Source: an uncultured Clostridia bacterium
Lineage (GTDB): Bacteria; Bacillota; Clostridia; Oscillospirales; Acutalibacteraceae
Length of the DNA: 64,000 bases
Direction: 5' to 3'
NCBI GenBank assembly: GCA_944384995.1
Contig: CALWVN010000003.1
Coordinates: forward strand, 1 to 64,000
Part shown: piece by piece, positions 15,902-24,530 of the stretch
Layout: each line of letters starts with the position of its first letter
Position numbering within the stretch: position 1 is the first letter of the stretch
Translations under genes and position numbers: made by a program
Notes under the pieces: model-generated
Database searches by the model: none
Told to the model about the DNA's origin: nothing
Seen by the model: only the letters and a program-made list of their open reading frames with translations

Positions 15902-18118
15902 GTGCGAACACGACCGTCCAAGCAAACGGCACAGCGTGCCACGTTTGCATTGGTGCTGCTCTCTTTGGGCTTTTTGTATTGCGTCGGCGCGCTGGCATAC
16001 GCTGCTTTGTTCAAAGGCGACGAATACCGCTTGAAGGCCGAACAAAATCAGCTTTCCGATACGCAGATCGCCGCCGAACGCGGTACGATCTATGATTCCA
16101 ACATGAAGGTGCTTGCGCAGAGCGCCTCGGCGTGGCTTGTGTATGTCAATCCCTCGCAGGTAAAAAGCGACGAGCAAAACGAACTCATTGTCCGCGGGCT
16201 TGTGGATATTCTCGGTGCGGATGAGGAGGATGTGCGCAATAAGCTTTCCAAGACCGAGACCGGGTATCAGAAGATCGCGGGCGAGATCGAGACCAACGTC
16301 AAGGAAGCGTTGGAAGCGTATATGACCGAGCATAAGGACGCTTCACTTTCGCAGGTCATCGGCATCGATCCCGATACCAAGCGGTATTATCCGTATTCCT
16401 CCTTCGCCTCCACCATCATCGGCTTCACCAATGCCGACGACGAGGGCATTGCCGGGGTAGAGATGCAGTATAACGACGACCTGACCGGCGTTTCGGGCAG
16501 GATCATCACCGCGAAAAACGCACGGCAGGGCTCTATGGGCAGCAGCTACGAGACGACTTACGACGCCGAAGCGGGCGAGAGTTTGGTTCTGACAATCGAC
16601 GAGGTCATCCAATACTACCTCGAGCAAAGCCTGGAGCAGGCGATTACGGATACCGGCGCGAAATATGCTTACGGTATCGTCATGGATACGGATACGGGCG
16701 CGATCCTCGCGATGACCAGCCAGCCGGATTTTGATTTGAATAACCCGCGCGTGATCTCCGATACGACAAAGGCGGAAGAGATCGCCGCCATGACCGACCC
16801 GACAGAACGTTCTACGGCGACAACCAACGCGCTGTATTCCCAATGGCGCAACCGCACCATCAGCGATACCTATGAACCGGGTTCTGTTTTTAAGACGGTC
16901 GTTGTTTCCGCTGCACTCGAAGAGGGCGTAGTGGATCTCGACACCACCTATACCTGCACGGGCTCGATTCGTGTAGCCGACCGCGTGCAGCATTGCTGGA
17001 AACGCGGCGGCCACGGGACGGAAACGCTGACCGAAGGCTTGATGAACTCCTGCAACCCGTTCTTCATCACCATCGGGCAGAGTATGGGACAGGAGACGTT
17101 CTATAAATATTTCGAAGCGTTTGGGCTCACCGAAAAAACAGGCATCGACCTGCCTGCGGAGGCGGCTCCCGTCGCCGGGCAGACCTACCATGCGCTCGAA
17201 GATATGGGTATTACCGAGCTTTCGTCCAGCTCCTTCGGTCAGACCTTTCAGGTCAGCCCCATTCAGATGATCACGGCGGTCAATACGATCGCCAACGGCG
17301 GCAAGCTCATGCAACCGTATGTGGTAGATTCGAAGCTCGACGGCGACGGCAACGTGGTCTATAAGACTGCGTCGACTGTAAAACGGCAGGTCATTTCCGA
17401 AAAGACTGCCGACACCGTCGCGAACATGATGGAGCAGGTCGTTTCCATCGGGACAGGTAAAAACGCCTATGTGGCGGGCTTCCATGTGGCGGGCAAGACC
17501 GGTACGAGCGAAAAGATCGGGATCGAGGGGGCGTACATTGCATCGTTCGCGGGCTTTGCACCGGCGGATGATCCGCAGATCACCATTTTGATCGCCATTG
17601 ACGAACCCGTCGGCGAACACGGCGGCGGCGCGGTAGCGGCGCCCATCGCGGGCGAACTGCTCGAAAAGATATTGACCTATCTCAATGTAGAACCGCAGTA
17701 TGAGGACGACGAAATCTCCAACATCTCCTCCGTTGCGCCACCGCTTATGAATATGACCGTAAGCGAAGCGCAGAGCACGGCGTCTAAATTCAAGCTGCGA
17801 GTTGTCGGCGACGGTGATACGGTGGTTTCACAGATCCCTGCGGCAGGGCAGCAGATGCGCACGGGCGGTGTGATCGTGGTTTACACCGATACGGACACTC
17901 CGCGCGAGACGGGAACGGTTCCCGACCTTTCCAACATGACCATGTCACAGGCGAATTCCGCTGCCGTGAACGCGGGCTTCAACATCCGCATCGCGGGCAA
18001 TACACATTCCGGCGAGGTGCTTTCCTATAAACAGAGTCTCGACGCGGGCAGCACAGCGGAGCTCGGCTCGGTGATTACGGTGTATTTCAAATCCAATGTG
18101 GATGTGCAAGACGGCTGA
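15902..18118 (+). CDS. Class B penicillin-binding protein with two PASTA domains (FtsI/SpoVD type)
   Basis: A 738-residue transpeptidase that cross-links septal or spore peptidoglycan. A short basic tail and a signal-anchor helix (ATFALVLLSLGFLYCVG) precede the PBP dimerisation domain (AERGTIYDSNMKVLAQ). The catalytic domain has SxxK in GSVFKTVV, SxN in MNSCNPFF and KTG in AGKTGTSEK. Two PASTA repeats occupy roughly the last 130 residues, which can sense muropeptides. The frame is open upstream, but GTG 15902 sits 8 bases after AAAGGAG. The cluster position fits FtsI (PBP2B) or SpoVD; sequence alone does not separate vegetative from sporulation use. Confidence 0.93.
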   Translation: MRTRPSKQTAQRATFALVLLSLGFLYCVGALAYAALFKGDEYRLKAEQNQLSDTQIAAERGTIYDSNMKVLAQSASAWLVYVNPSQVKSDEQNELIVRGLVDILGADEEDVRNKLSKTETGYQKIAGEIETNVKEALEAYMTEHKDASLSQVIGIDPDTKRYYPYSSFASTIIGFTNADDEGIAGVEMQYNDDLTGVSGRIITAKNARQGSMGSSYETTYDAEAGESLVLTIDEVIQYYLEQSLEQAITDTGAKYAYGIVMDTDTGAILAMTSQPDFDLNNPRVISDTTKAEEIAAMTDPTERSTATTNALYSQWRNRTISDTYEPGSVFKTVVVSAALEEGVVDLDTTYTCTGSIRVADRVQHCWKRGGHGTETLTEGLMNSCNPFFITIGQSMGQETFYKYFEAFGLTEKTGIDLPAEAAPVAGQTYHALEDMGITELSSSSFGQTFQVSPIQMITAVNTIANGGKLMQPYVVDSKLDGDGNVVYKTASTVKRQVISEKTADTVANMMEQVVSIGTGKNAYVAGFHVAGKTGTSEKIGIEGAYIASFAGFAPADDPQITILIAIDEPVGEHGGGAVAAPIAGELLEKILTYLNVEPQYEDDEISNISSVAPPLMNMTVSEAQSTASKFKLRVVGDGDTVVSQIPAAGQQMRTGGVIVVYTDTDTPRETGTVPDLSNMTMSQANSAAVNAGFNIRIAGNTHSGEVLSYKQSLDAGSTAELGSVITVYFKSNVDVQDG

Positions 18119-18177
18119 TTTTTGAAAATCGGCTTTACGGATGCGGCAAAGACGAAGGTCTTTTAGGAGGAACTGAA

Positions 18178-19614
18178 TTGCTGATTTCAAAGCTTTTGGA
18201 ACGAATGGATGCGCGCGGGGCTTATGCGGACGTACAGGTGATGGACGTTACCGACGACTCCCGCCGCGTACGCAAGGGCACGGTATTCGTGTGCATTTGC
18301 GGGGCGCATTTCGACGGGCACTCGGCCGCTTTACAAGCGGAGGAGAACGGCGCCGTGCTGATCGTCGCAGAACGCGATACGGGTGCGAAAAATCAAGTGC
18401 TGGTCGAAAATACGCGCAGTGCCTATGCCCGCCTTTGCGCGGCGTTTTACGGCTATCCTGCGGAAAAGCTGCACCTCATCGGCGTGACGGGCACCAACGG
18501 CAAAACCACCACAACGATGCTGCTCAAAGGCATTTTGGATCGCGCGGGGATCCGTGCGGGACTCATCGGCACAGTGCAGAATATGATCGGCACGCAAAGC
18601 TACCCTGCCGCACTGACCACGCCCGACTGCAAGGAGCTGCACCGCCTGTTTGCGGATATGGTGGCGGCAGGCTGTACGCACTGCGTCATGGAGGTCTCGT
18701 CTCAGGCGCTCGACCAGCGCCGCGTAGACGGCTGCCGGTTTGACTTAGCCGTGTTCACCAATTTAACGCAGGATCATTTGGACTATCACAAGACGTTTGA
18801 AAACTATTTGGCTGCCAAGCGCCGTTTGTTCGAGATGGCGGATACGGCCGTTCTCAACACCGATGACCCGCACGCCATGCGAATGGCAGAGGGCCTGCCT
18901 GTAAAGGTGGTCACCTTCTCCGTTAATCGTGACGACAGCGACTATACGGCGAAAAACGTCAAATGCACGGCGGGCGCGGTGCAGTATGAACTGCTCGGGC
19001 ACGGCCGCATTGCGCGCGTCCATGTCAAGATTCCCGGGCATTTTACCGTCTATAATTCCATGGGCGCGGCAATCTGTGCTATGGAAGCGGGGCTTGATTT
19101 TGATCAGGTTATCGCACTGCTCGCCGAGGCACGCGGCGTGCCCGGGCGCGTGGAGGTCGTGGACACCGACACGCCGTATACGGTCATTATCGACTATGCG
19201 CACTCACCAGACGGTCTGGAAAACGTCATCACCTCGTTGCGGGAGATCGCGCCGAAACGCATCATCACCGTGTTTGGCTGCGGCGGTGACCGCGACAAGA
19301 CCAAACGCCCGAAAATGGGTAAGATCGTCGGAGAGCTGTCGGACGTGGCGGTTGTGACCTCCGACAACCCGCGCACCGAAGACCCCGATGCGATCATTCA
19401 GGATATTTTAGCGGGCATGCAGGGCTGTAAAGCCAAATGCATTGTCATAACCGACCGCACAGAGGCGATCCGCCGCGCACTCTCCCTTGCAAAACCGGAT
19501 GATGTAGTGCTGCTGGCAGGCAAGGGGCACGAGACCTATCAGATCCTAAAGACCGGAAAGATCCACTATGATGAGCGCGAGATCGTCGCGGATATCCTGA
19601 AAGGGAAGAAATAA
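18178..19614 (+). CDS. murE: UDP-N-acetylmuramoyl-L-alanyl-D-glutamate--2,6-diaminopimelate ligase
   Basis: A 478-residue Mur ligase that adds the third stem-peptide residue to UDP-MurNAc-Ala-Glu in the cytoplasm. The ATP loop is GVTGTNGKTTTT (about 102-113), and the central domain has TTPDC and HCVMEVSSQALDQ. The C-terminal domain holds VTSDNPRTEDP; the DNPR motif marks enzymes that use meso-diaminopimelate rather than lysine. The TTG start at 18178 lies 7 bases after AGGAGG. murF begins one base after its stop. Confidence 0.96.
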   Translation: MLISKLLERMDARGAYADVQVMDVTDDSRRVRKGTVFVCICGAHFDGHSAALQAEENGAVLIVAERDTGAKNQVLVENTRSAYARLCAAFYGYPAEKLHLIGVTGTNGKTTTTMLLKGILDRAGIRAGLIGTVQNMIGTQSYPAALTTPDCKELHRLFADMVAAGCTHCVMEVSSQALDQRRVDGCRFDLAVFTNLTQDHLDYHKTFENYLAAKRRLFEMADTAVLNTDDPHAMRMAEGLPVKVVTFSVNRDDSDYTAKNVKCTAGAVQYELLGHGRIARVHVKIPGHFTVYNSMGAAICAMEAGLDFDQVIALLAEARGVPGRVEVVDTDTPYTVIIDYAHSPDGLENVITSLREIAPKRIITVFGCGGDRDKTKRPKMGKIVGELSDVAVVTSDNPRTEDPDAIIQDILAGMQGCKAKCIVITDRTEAIRRALSLAKPDDVVLLAGKGHETYQILKTGKIHYDEREIVADILKGKK

Positions 19615-19615
19615 A

Positions 19616-20974
19616 ATGGAATTGACGCTGCGGCAAATTGAACAGGCGACAGGCGGCAGGCTGTACGGCGAGGACGTACGGCTTTGCAGCGTTGTCATCG
19701 ACAGCCGCGAAGCGAAAGCGGGCGCGCTGTATGTGGCGATCCGCGGCGAGCGTTTTGATGGGCACGACTTTTGTGAAGCCGCCGTGCAAAACGGCGCGGC
19801 TGCAGTGGTTTGCGAGAAAGAGCCCCGGACGAATATTCCGCACGTGCTGGTCCAAGACACCCGACAGGCGCTTTTGGATATTGCGGGGCTTTATCGGGCT
19901 ACCCGAAAGGATGTAAAGCTGATTGCCGTTACAGGAAGCGTCGGCAAAACGACCACCAAGGAAATGACGCATGCCGTGCTCGCGCGGAAATATAATACGC
20001 TCAAAACCGAGGGGAACCTCAATAACGAGATCGGTATGCCTAAAACGCTGTTCCGCATCACGCCGGAAACACAGGCCGCTGTCATTGAAATGGGCATGAA
20101 CCATTTCGGCGAGATCGCACGCATGACCGCCGCTGCAAAGCCTGATGCGGCGATCATCACAAATATCGGTGTGTCGCATATCGAGTTTCTCGGCTCGCGT
20201 GACGGGATATTGAAGGCAAAGACCGAAGTCATCAACGGCATGCCCGTCGGAGCGCCGCTGCTTGTGAACGGCGACAACGACAAGCTACAAAACTTTACAG
20301 ACTGTCGGTGCCGCGTTGTACGTTTTGGGATCGACGCGCCGCAGACGGACATTCGTGCAAAAGATATCGCGGAGGAAAACGGTACAACGCGCTTTACCGT
20401 GTGCTTTGACGGGGGCTCCCAAAGTGTGAAAATCCCGCTTGTGGGACGCCATCAGGTATATAATGCGCTTGCGGCATTCGGGGCGGGGCTGTTGTTCGAT
20501 GTGCCGCCTGCCGAAATTGCCGAAGGGCTCGCTGCCTACACGCCTGCGGGCATGCGCCAGCGCATCCGGCAGATAAGCGGCATCACGGTCATTGAGGACT
20601 GCTATAATGCAAGCCCTGATTCCCAAAGGGCGGCGCTGAACGTCCTTGCGGAAACTAAGGCTTCGCGGCGTATTGCCGTGCTCGGCGATATGCTGGAGCT
20701 TGGCGCATATTCGGAGGAAGCGCACCGGCAGGTGGGCGCATACGCCGCACAAAGCGGGCTGGATGCGCTGTACTGCTGCGGTACGGCGGCGAAAGCTATG
20801 GCGAAAGCCGCCGAACATATCGTGCCGACCGCATATTTTACAAATAAAGATGACCTGTTTGCCGCATTGTCGGCGGCGCTGCGTCCGGGGGATGCGGTGC
20901 TGTTCAAGGCAAGCCGCGGCATGGCGTTCGAGGAAGTCATACAAAAACTCTATGGGGAGTGGAACGAGAAATGA
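19616..20974 (+). CDS. murF: UDP-N-acetylmuramoyl-tripeptide--D-alanyl-D-alanine ligase
   Basis: A 452-residue ligase that attaches D-Ala-D-Ala to complete UDP-MurNAc-pentapeptide. The N-terminal domain (IDSREAKAGALYVAIRGERF) recognises UDP, the P-loop is AVTGSVGKTTTKE, and NLNNEIGMPKTLF, AVIEMGMNHFGEI and EDCYNASPDS are MurF signatures. The length is typical. It is nearly fused to murE (one base) and overlaps mraY by four bases (ATGA), indicating tight translational coupling. Confidence 0.96.
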   Translation: MELTLRQIEQATGGRLYGEDVRLCSVVIDSREAKAGALYVAIRGERFDGHDFCEAAVQNGAAAVVCEKEPRTNIPHVLVQDTRQALLDIAGLYRATRKDVKLIAVTGSVGKTTTKEMTHAVLARKYNTLKTEGNLNNEIGMPKTLFRITPETQAAVIEMGMNHFGEIARMTAAAKPDAAIITNIGVSHIEFLGSRDGILKAKTEVINGMPVGAPLLVNGDNDKLQNFTDCRCRVVRFGIDAPQTDIRAKDIAEENGTTRFTVCFDGGSQSVKIPLVGRHQVYNALAAFGAGLLFDVPPAEIAEGLAAYTPAGMRQRIRQISGITVIEDCYNASPDSQRAALNVLAETKASRRIAVLGDMLELGAYSEEAHRQVGAYAAQSGLDALYCCGTAAKAMAKAAEHIVPTAYFTNKDDLFAALSAALRPGDAVLFKASRGMAFEEVIQKLYGEWNEK

Positions 20975-22002
20975 AGATATTCGCAGCTATCCTGCTGGCG
21001 GTCGCGATCGCCTTTTTGCTTGCATTTTTACTGGGCTTTGTCGTTATTCCGTGGCTGCGGAAGCTCAAATTCGGGCAGACGATTTTAGACATCGGCCCCG
21101 CGTGGCACAAATCCAAGCAGGGTCTGCCTACTATGGGCGGCATCCTGTTCATCGTCGGCACGCTGGTCAGCTTTATCGTCGTGCTAGTGACGGATCATTT
21201 GCTCGGCGGCAATTTGTTCGAAAGCGGCAGTGTTGTTACGGACGGCGTGAAGGTCAAGCTGGTTGCCGGCGTGCTTATGGCTGTGGGCTTCGGGTTGATC
21301 GGCTTTGCGGATGATTACATTAAGGTCGTTAAAAAACGCAACTTAGGGCTTACCATTCTCCAAAAATCCATTGCCCAGATCGCGCTGATGCTGGCATACC
21401 TCGCTGCGTTGTTTATGTCGGGCAATACGTATATGTATATCCCGTTTGTCGGCAGCGTGGACCTCGGTTTCTTTTTCTGGTTTTTCGGCATGGCGGTCAT
21501 ATACGCCACTGTAAATGCCGTAAACTTTACGGATGGGATTGATGGCCTTTGCGGCTCGGTCACGGCCACGGCGGCGATCGCCTTTGCCGTTGCGGCTGCC
21601 TTGCGCGGGATGTTCGGCGCAAGCATCCTGGCCTGTGCGCTGTTCGGCGGGTGTGCGGGGTATCTGATTTGGAACCACTACCCCGCAAAAGTGATGATGG
21701 GCGACATGGGCTCGATGTTTTTGGGCGGCATGGTGGTGGCGCTCGCTTATGCCATCGACTGCCCGCTGATCATACTCTGCTTCGGCGTCGTGTATGTGCT
21801 GGAATTTTTGTCCGATGTCTTGCAGATCGGCTACTTCAAGGCGACGCACGGCAAGCGGATCTTCAAAATGGCGCCGATCCACCATCATTTTGAAATGTGC
21901 GGCTGGAAAGAAAAGAAGATCGTGGCAGTGTTCACACTTGTGAATCTTTTGGGCTGCGCAGTCGGGCTTGCGCTGTTTTATTACGGCGTGATCGGGCAAT
22001 AA
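20971..22002 (+). CDS. mraY: Phospho-N-acetylmuramoyl-pentapeptide-transferase
   Basis: A 343-residue polytopic membrane enzyme with about 10 helices that transfers phospho-MurNAc-pentapeptide to undecaprenyl phosphate, forming lipid I. Signatures are KQGLPTMGGI, FADDYIKV (aspartates for metal and catalysis), NAVNFTDGIDGL, KVMMGDMGSMFLGG and APIHHHFEMCGWKE. A GTG at 20959 is in frame, but ATG 20971 overlaps the murF stop as ATGA and is preferred. The next gene would commonly be murD; here it is ftsW. Confidence 0.97.
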   Translation: MKIFAAILLAVAIAFLLAFLLGFVVIPWLRKLKFGQTILDIGPAWHKSKQGLPTMGGILFIVGTLVSFIVVLVTDHLLGGNLFESGSVVTDGVKVKLVAGVLMAVGFGLIGFADDYIKVVKKRNLGLTILQKSIAQIALMLAYLAALFMSGNTYMYIPFVGSVDLGFFFWFFGMAVIYATVNAVNFTDGIDGLCGSVTATAAIAFAVAAALRGMFGASILACALFGGCAGYLIWNHYPAKVMMGDMGSMFLGGMVVALAYAIDCPLIILCFGVVYVLEFLSDVLQIGYFKATHGKRIFKMAPIHHHFEMCGWKEKKIVAVFTLVNLLGCAVGLALFYYGVIGQ

Positions 22003-22044
22003 TCAGAACATAGAATCTATTTACTGCATTTGGGAGGCGGCAAA

Positions 22045-23334
22045 GTGGCGGATACTGCGGCAAGGCGGCGCAAAGCGGCGCCGGCAGGCGTAAAGCATGC
22101 GCCGAAAGCGAAACGTCGGTGGGATTTCTTTGCGCTCGGGCAACTGGATATTCCGTTTCTGCTGTTGGTCATCACGATTTTGACCATCGGCCTTGTCATG
22201 CTGTTTTCGGCAAGCTACACCTACGCGTATTACAACGAGGGCGGCGACAGCGCTTATTACTTTAAGCGCCAGCTTGTGTTCGCACTCGTCGGCGTGACAG
22301 CGATGCTCGTTGTCTCCAAAGTGCGCTATGACTACTTCAAGCTGTTCGCGATCCCCGTGATGCTTGTGTCGTGGCTGCTGCTCATCATCGTGCTGTTCCT
22401 GCCCGCCGACCGCGGATTCCACCGCTGGATCAATCTCGGGCTGTTTACGTTTCAGCCGTCGGAGATCGCGAAATTTGCAATCATCCTGTTCTGTGCATGG
22501 AGCATGGACAAAAACCATAAAAAGATCATCGGCAAGCAGGTCAACAATGCAAAGCTCAGCCGCATGGTCAAAGGGCTTTCAAACGGAAAAATCGTCGTGT
22601 ATGAATCCTTTGTGATGCTTTGCTTTTATGCGCTTGTCATCGTGTTTACCGCAGGGCTCGTGTACCTCGAAAATCACCTGTCAGGCACGCTTTTGCTGCT
22701 TGCCATCGGCGTTGTTATGATATTTTTGGGCGAGGTCAAACGCCATTGGTTCGTGCTCATCGGCATTGTCGCGGTGATTGCAGTTGTATTTTTTGTGCTC
22801 AATCCCGAGATCCTTGAAAAATATGCAGGTGAGCGCATCACGGCTTGGCTTGACAAGGACTACGAACCACTCGGTGCACGCTGGCAGACGAACAACTCCC
22901 TGTATGCCATCGGCTCCGGCGGGCTGTTCGGCGTAGGACTCGGCAATTCCAAGCAGAAGCATCTGTATGTGTCCGAGCCGCAAAACGACTTTATTTTTGC
23001 CATCGTCTGCGAAGAGCTCGGCTTTATCCGTGCGGCGGGCATTTTGCTTTTATTCCTTTTGTTGGTGCTGCGCGGTGTGGTGATCGGCTTGCGCGCGAAA
23101 GACCGCTTCGGGGCGCTGGTTTCGATGGGTATCGTGTTCCAGGTGGGGCTGCAAACGGCGCTGAACATTGCCGTTGTAACCGACGCGCTGCCCAATACCG
23201 GTATCAGCTTACCGTTTTTCAGCTACGGCGGCACATCCTTGATGATGCTGCTGTTTGAAATGGGGATCGTGCTTTCGGTCTCACGCTATTCCAGACTCGA
23301 AAAAGCGGATACAAGTGGGGTGTTCAAAGCATGA
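22045..23334 (+). CDS. ftsW: SEDS peptidoglycan polymerase FtsW/SpoVE
   Basis: A 429-residue SEDS-family glycosyltransferase with about 10 membrane helices that polymerises lipid II at the septum with its partner class B PBP. The Arg/Lys-rich N-terminal tail (1-30) is cytoplasmic. SEDS features include MLFSASYTYAYY, RGFHRWINLGLFTFQPSE, AIGSGGLFGVGLGNSKQK, DFIFAIVCEELG, and NTGISLPFFSYGGTSL near the C-terminus. GTG 22045 follows GGGAGG; a TTG 15 bases earlier precedes that site. It overlaps murG by four bases. Separating FtsW from the sporulation paralogue SpoVE needs phylogeny. Confidence 0.92.
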   Translation: MADTAARRRKAAPAGVKHAPKAKRRWDFFALGQLDIPFLLLVITILTIGLVMLFSASYTYAYYNEGGDSAYYFKRQLVFALVGVTAMLVVSKVRYDYFKLFAIPVMLVSWLLLIIVLFLPADRGFHRWINLGLFTFQPSEIAKFAIILFCAWSMDKNHKKIIGKQVNNAKLSRMVKGLSNGKIVVYESFVMLCFYALVIVFTAGLVYLENHLSGTLLLLAIGVVMIFLGEVKRHWFVLIGIVAVIAVVFFVLNPEILEKYAGERITAWLDKDYEPLGARWQTNNSLYAIGSGGLFGVGLGNSKQKHLYVSEPQNDFIFAIVCEELGFIRAAGILLLFLLLVLRGVVIGLRAKDRFGALVSMGIVFQVGLQTALNIAVVTDALPNTGISLPFFSYGGTSLMMLLFEMGIVLSVSRYSRLEKADTSGVFKA

Positions 23335-24455
23335 AGGTCGTATTTGCCGCCGGGGGCACCGGCGGACATATCAATCCGGCGCTTGCGGCGGCAGGGGAAC
23401 TGCGCGCCCGCTTCCCGGAAGCGGAGATCCTGTTTATCGGGACGGAAGACCACATGGAAGCGCGTTTGGTGCCCGCAGCGGGCTTTGCTTTTCAAACCAT
23501 CGCAATCGAGGGCTTCCAGCGTAAACTGTCACTGCAAAACCTGAAACGCAACCTGCATACGGTAAATCTGCTTTTGCATTCCACGGGTGCGGTCAAAAAG
23601 ATTTTGCGTGACTTTGCACCGGATGCGGCGGTGGGCTTCGGCGGCTATGTCAGCGGACCCGTCATCCGCACGGCGGCAAAGCTGGGTATTAAGACCGCCA
23701 TCCACGAGCAAAACGCCTATCCCGGCGTCACGAATAAGGCGCTTGCAAAATCCGTGGATCGCGTTATGCTGACAGTCGAGGCGGCTTCGGCGCACCTGAC
23801 CTGCAAAAATCCGCCCGTGGTGACGGGGCTGCCCGTGCGCCGCGAAATATTAGCGGCGGACCGGGATTTTGCCCGCGCAAAACTGGGCGTGCCCGACGAT
23901 GCGCTTTTGGTGCTGTCAATGGGCGGCAGTCTCGGCGCAAAGGCGATCAACGAAGCAGTCGTGGGGTTCATTGCCGCGCGCTGGCAGCAGAAAAATCTGA
24001 TGTTCCTGCACGCGACGGGCAAATACGGCAAATGGGTGCCCGACAAACTTCGAGAGATGGGTGTGCCGGCGGACGCCAAAAACGTAACGGTGCGCGAATA
24101 TATCGACGATATGGACACCTGCCTGCCCGCGGCGGATCTGGTCATCGGCAGGGCGGGGGCGTCCTCCTTGGCCGAGATCGAGGCGACGGGCAAGGCTTCT
24201 ATCCTGATCCCGTCCCCAAACGTTGCGGAAAATCACCAGTATCACAACGCCATGGCGCTTGTCAACAACGACGCCGCGCGCATTTTAGAAGAAAAAGACC
24301 TTACCGCACAGTCGCTGACCGCGCTTGCGGATGAACTTTTGCAAGACCCCGAAGCGCTGAAAACGATCGGGGCGAATGCGCGCAAAATGGCGGTGCTTGA
24401 TTCTGCAAAGGTGATTTGCGATATTATTGTTGATCTCGTAAAAAGCGGCGGCTGA
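23331..24455 (+). CDS. murG: Undecaprenyldiphospho-muramoylpentapeptide beta-N-acetylglucosaminyltransferase
   Basis: A 374-residue GT28 enzyme at the inner membrane face that adds GlcNAc to lipid I to give lipid II. The N-terminal glycine loop AAGGTGGHINPALA binds the acceptor; VGFGGYVSGPV, IHEQNAYPGVTNK and GGSLGAKAIN follow. The UDP-GlcNAc site is seen in RAGASSLAEIEATGKASILIPSP (read as two adjoining motifs), ending with ENHQYHNA. It is translationally coupled to ftsW by an ATGA overlap. Confidence 0.97.
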   Translation: MKVVFAAGGTGGHINPALAAAGELRARFPEAEILFIGTEDHMEARLVPAAGFAFQTIAIEGFQRKLSLQNLKRNLHTVNLLLHSTGAVKKILRDFAPDAAVGFGGYVSGPVIRTAAKLGIKTAIHEQNAYPGVTNKALAKSVDRVMLTVEAASAHLTCKNPPVVTGLPVRREILAADRDFARAKLGVPDDALLVLSMGGSLGAKAINEAVVGFIAARWQQKNLMFLHATGKYGKWVPDKLREMGVPADAKNVTVREYIDDMDTCLPAADLVIGRAGASSLAEIEATGKASILIPSPNVAENHQYHNAMALVNNDAARILEEKDLTAQSLTALADELLQDPEALKTIGANARKMAVLDSAKVICDIIVDLVKSGG

Positions 24456-24530
24456 ACCGAATTCCGGCATCCCGCATAGTATGGAGCGCAGAGGATTTTT
24501 CCTCCTTCCTACGATAGGGGTGCCGAAGTT

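Noticed and set aside
13754-17620. Long minus-strand frames (about 407, 450 and 425 codons) across the division cluster
   Set aside because: All are antisense to well-identified mraZ, rsmH, ftsL and PBP genes and show His/Arg-rich shadow composition.
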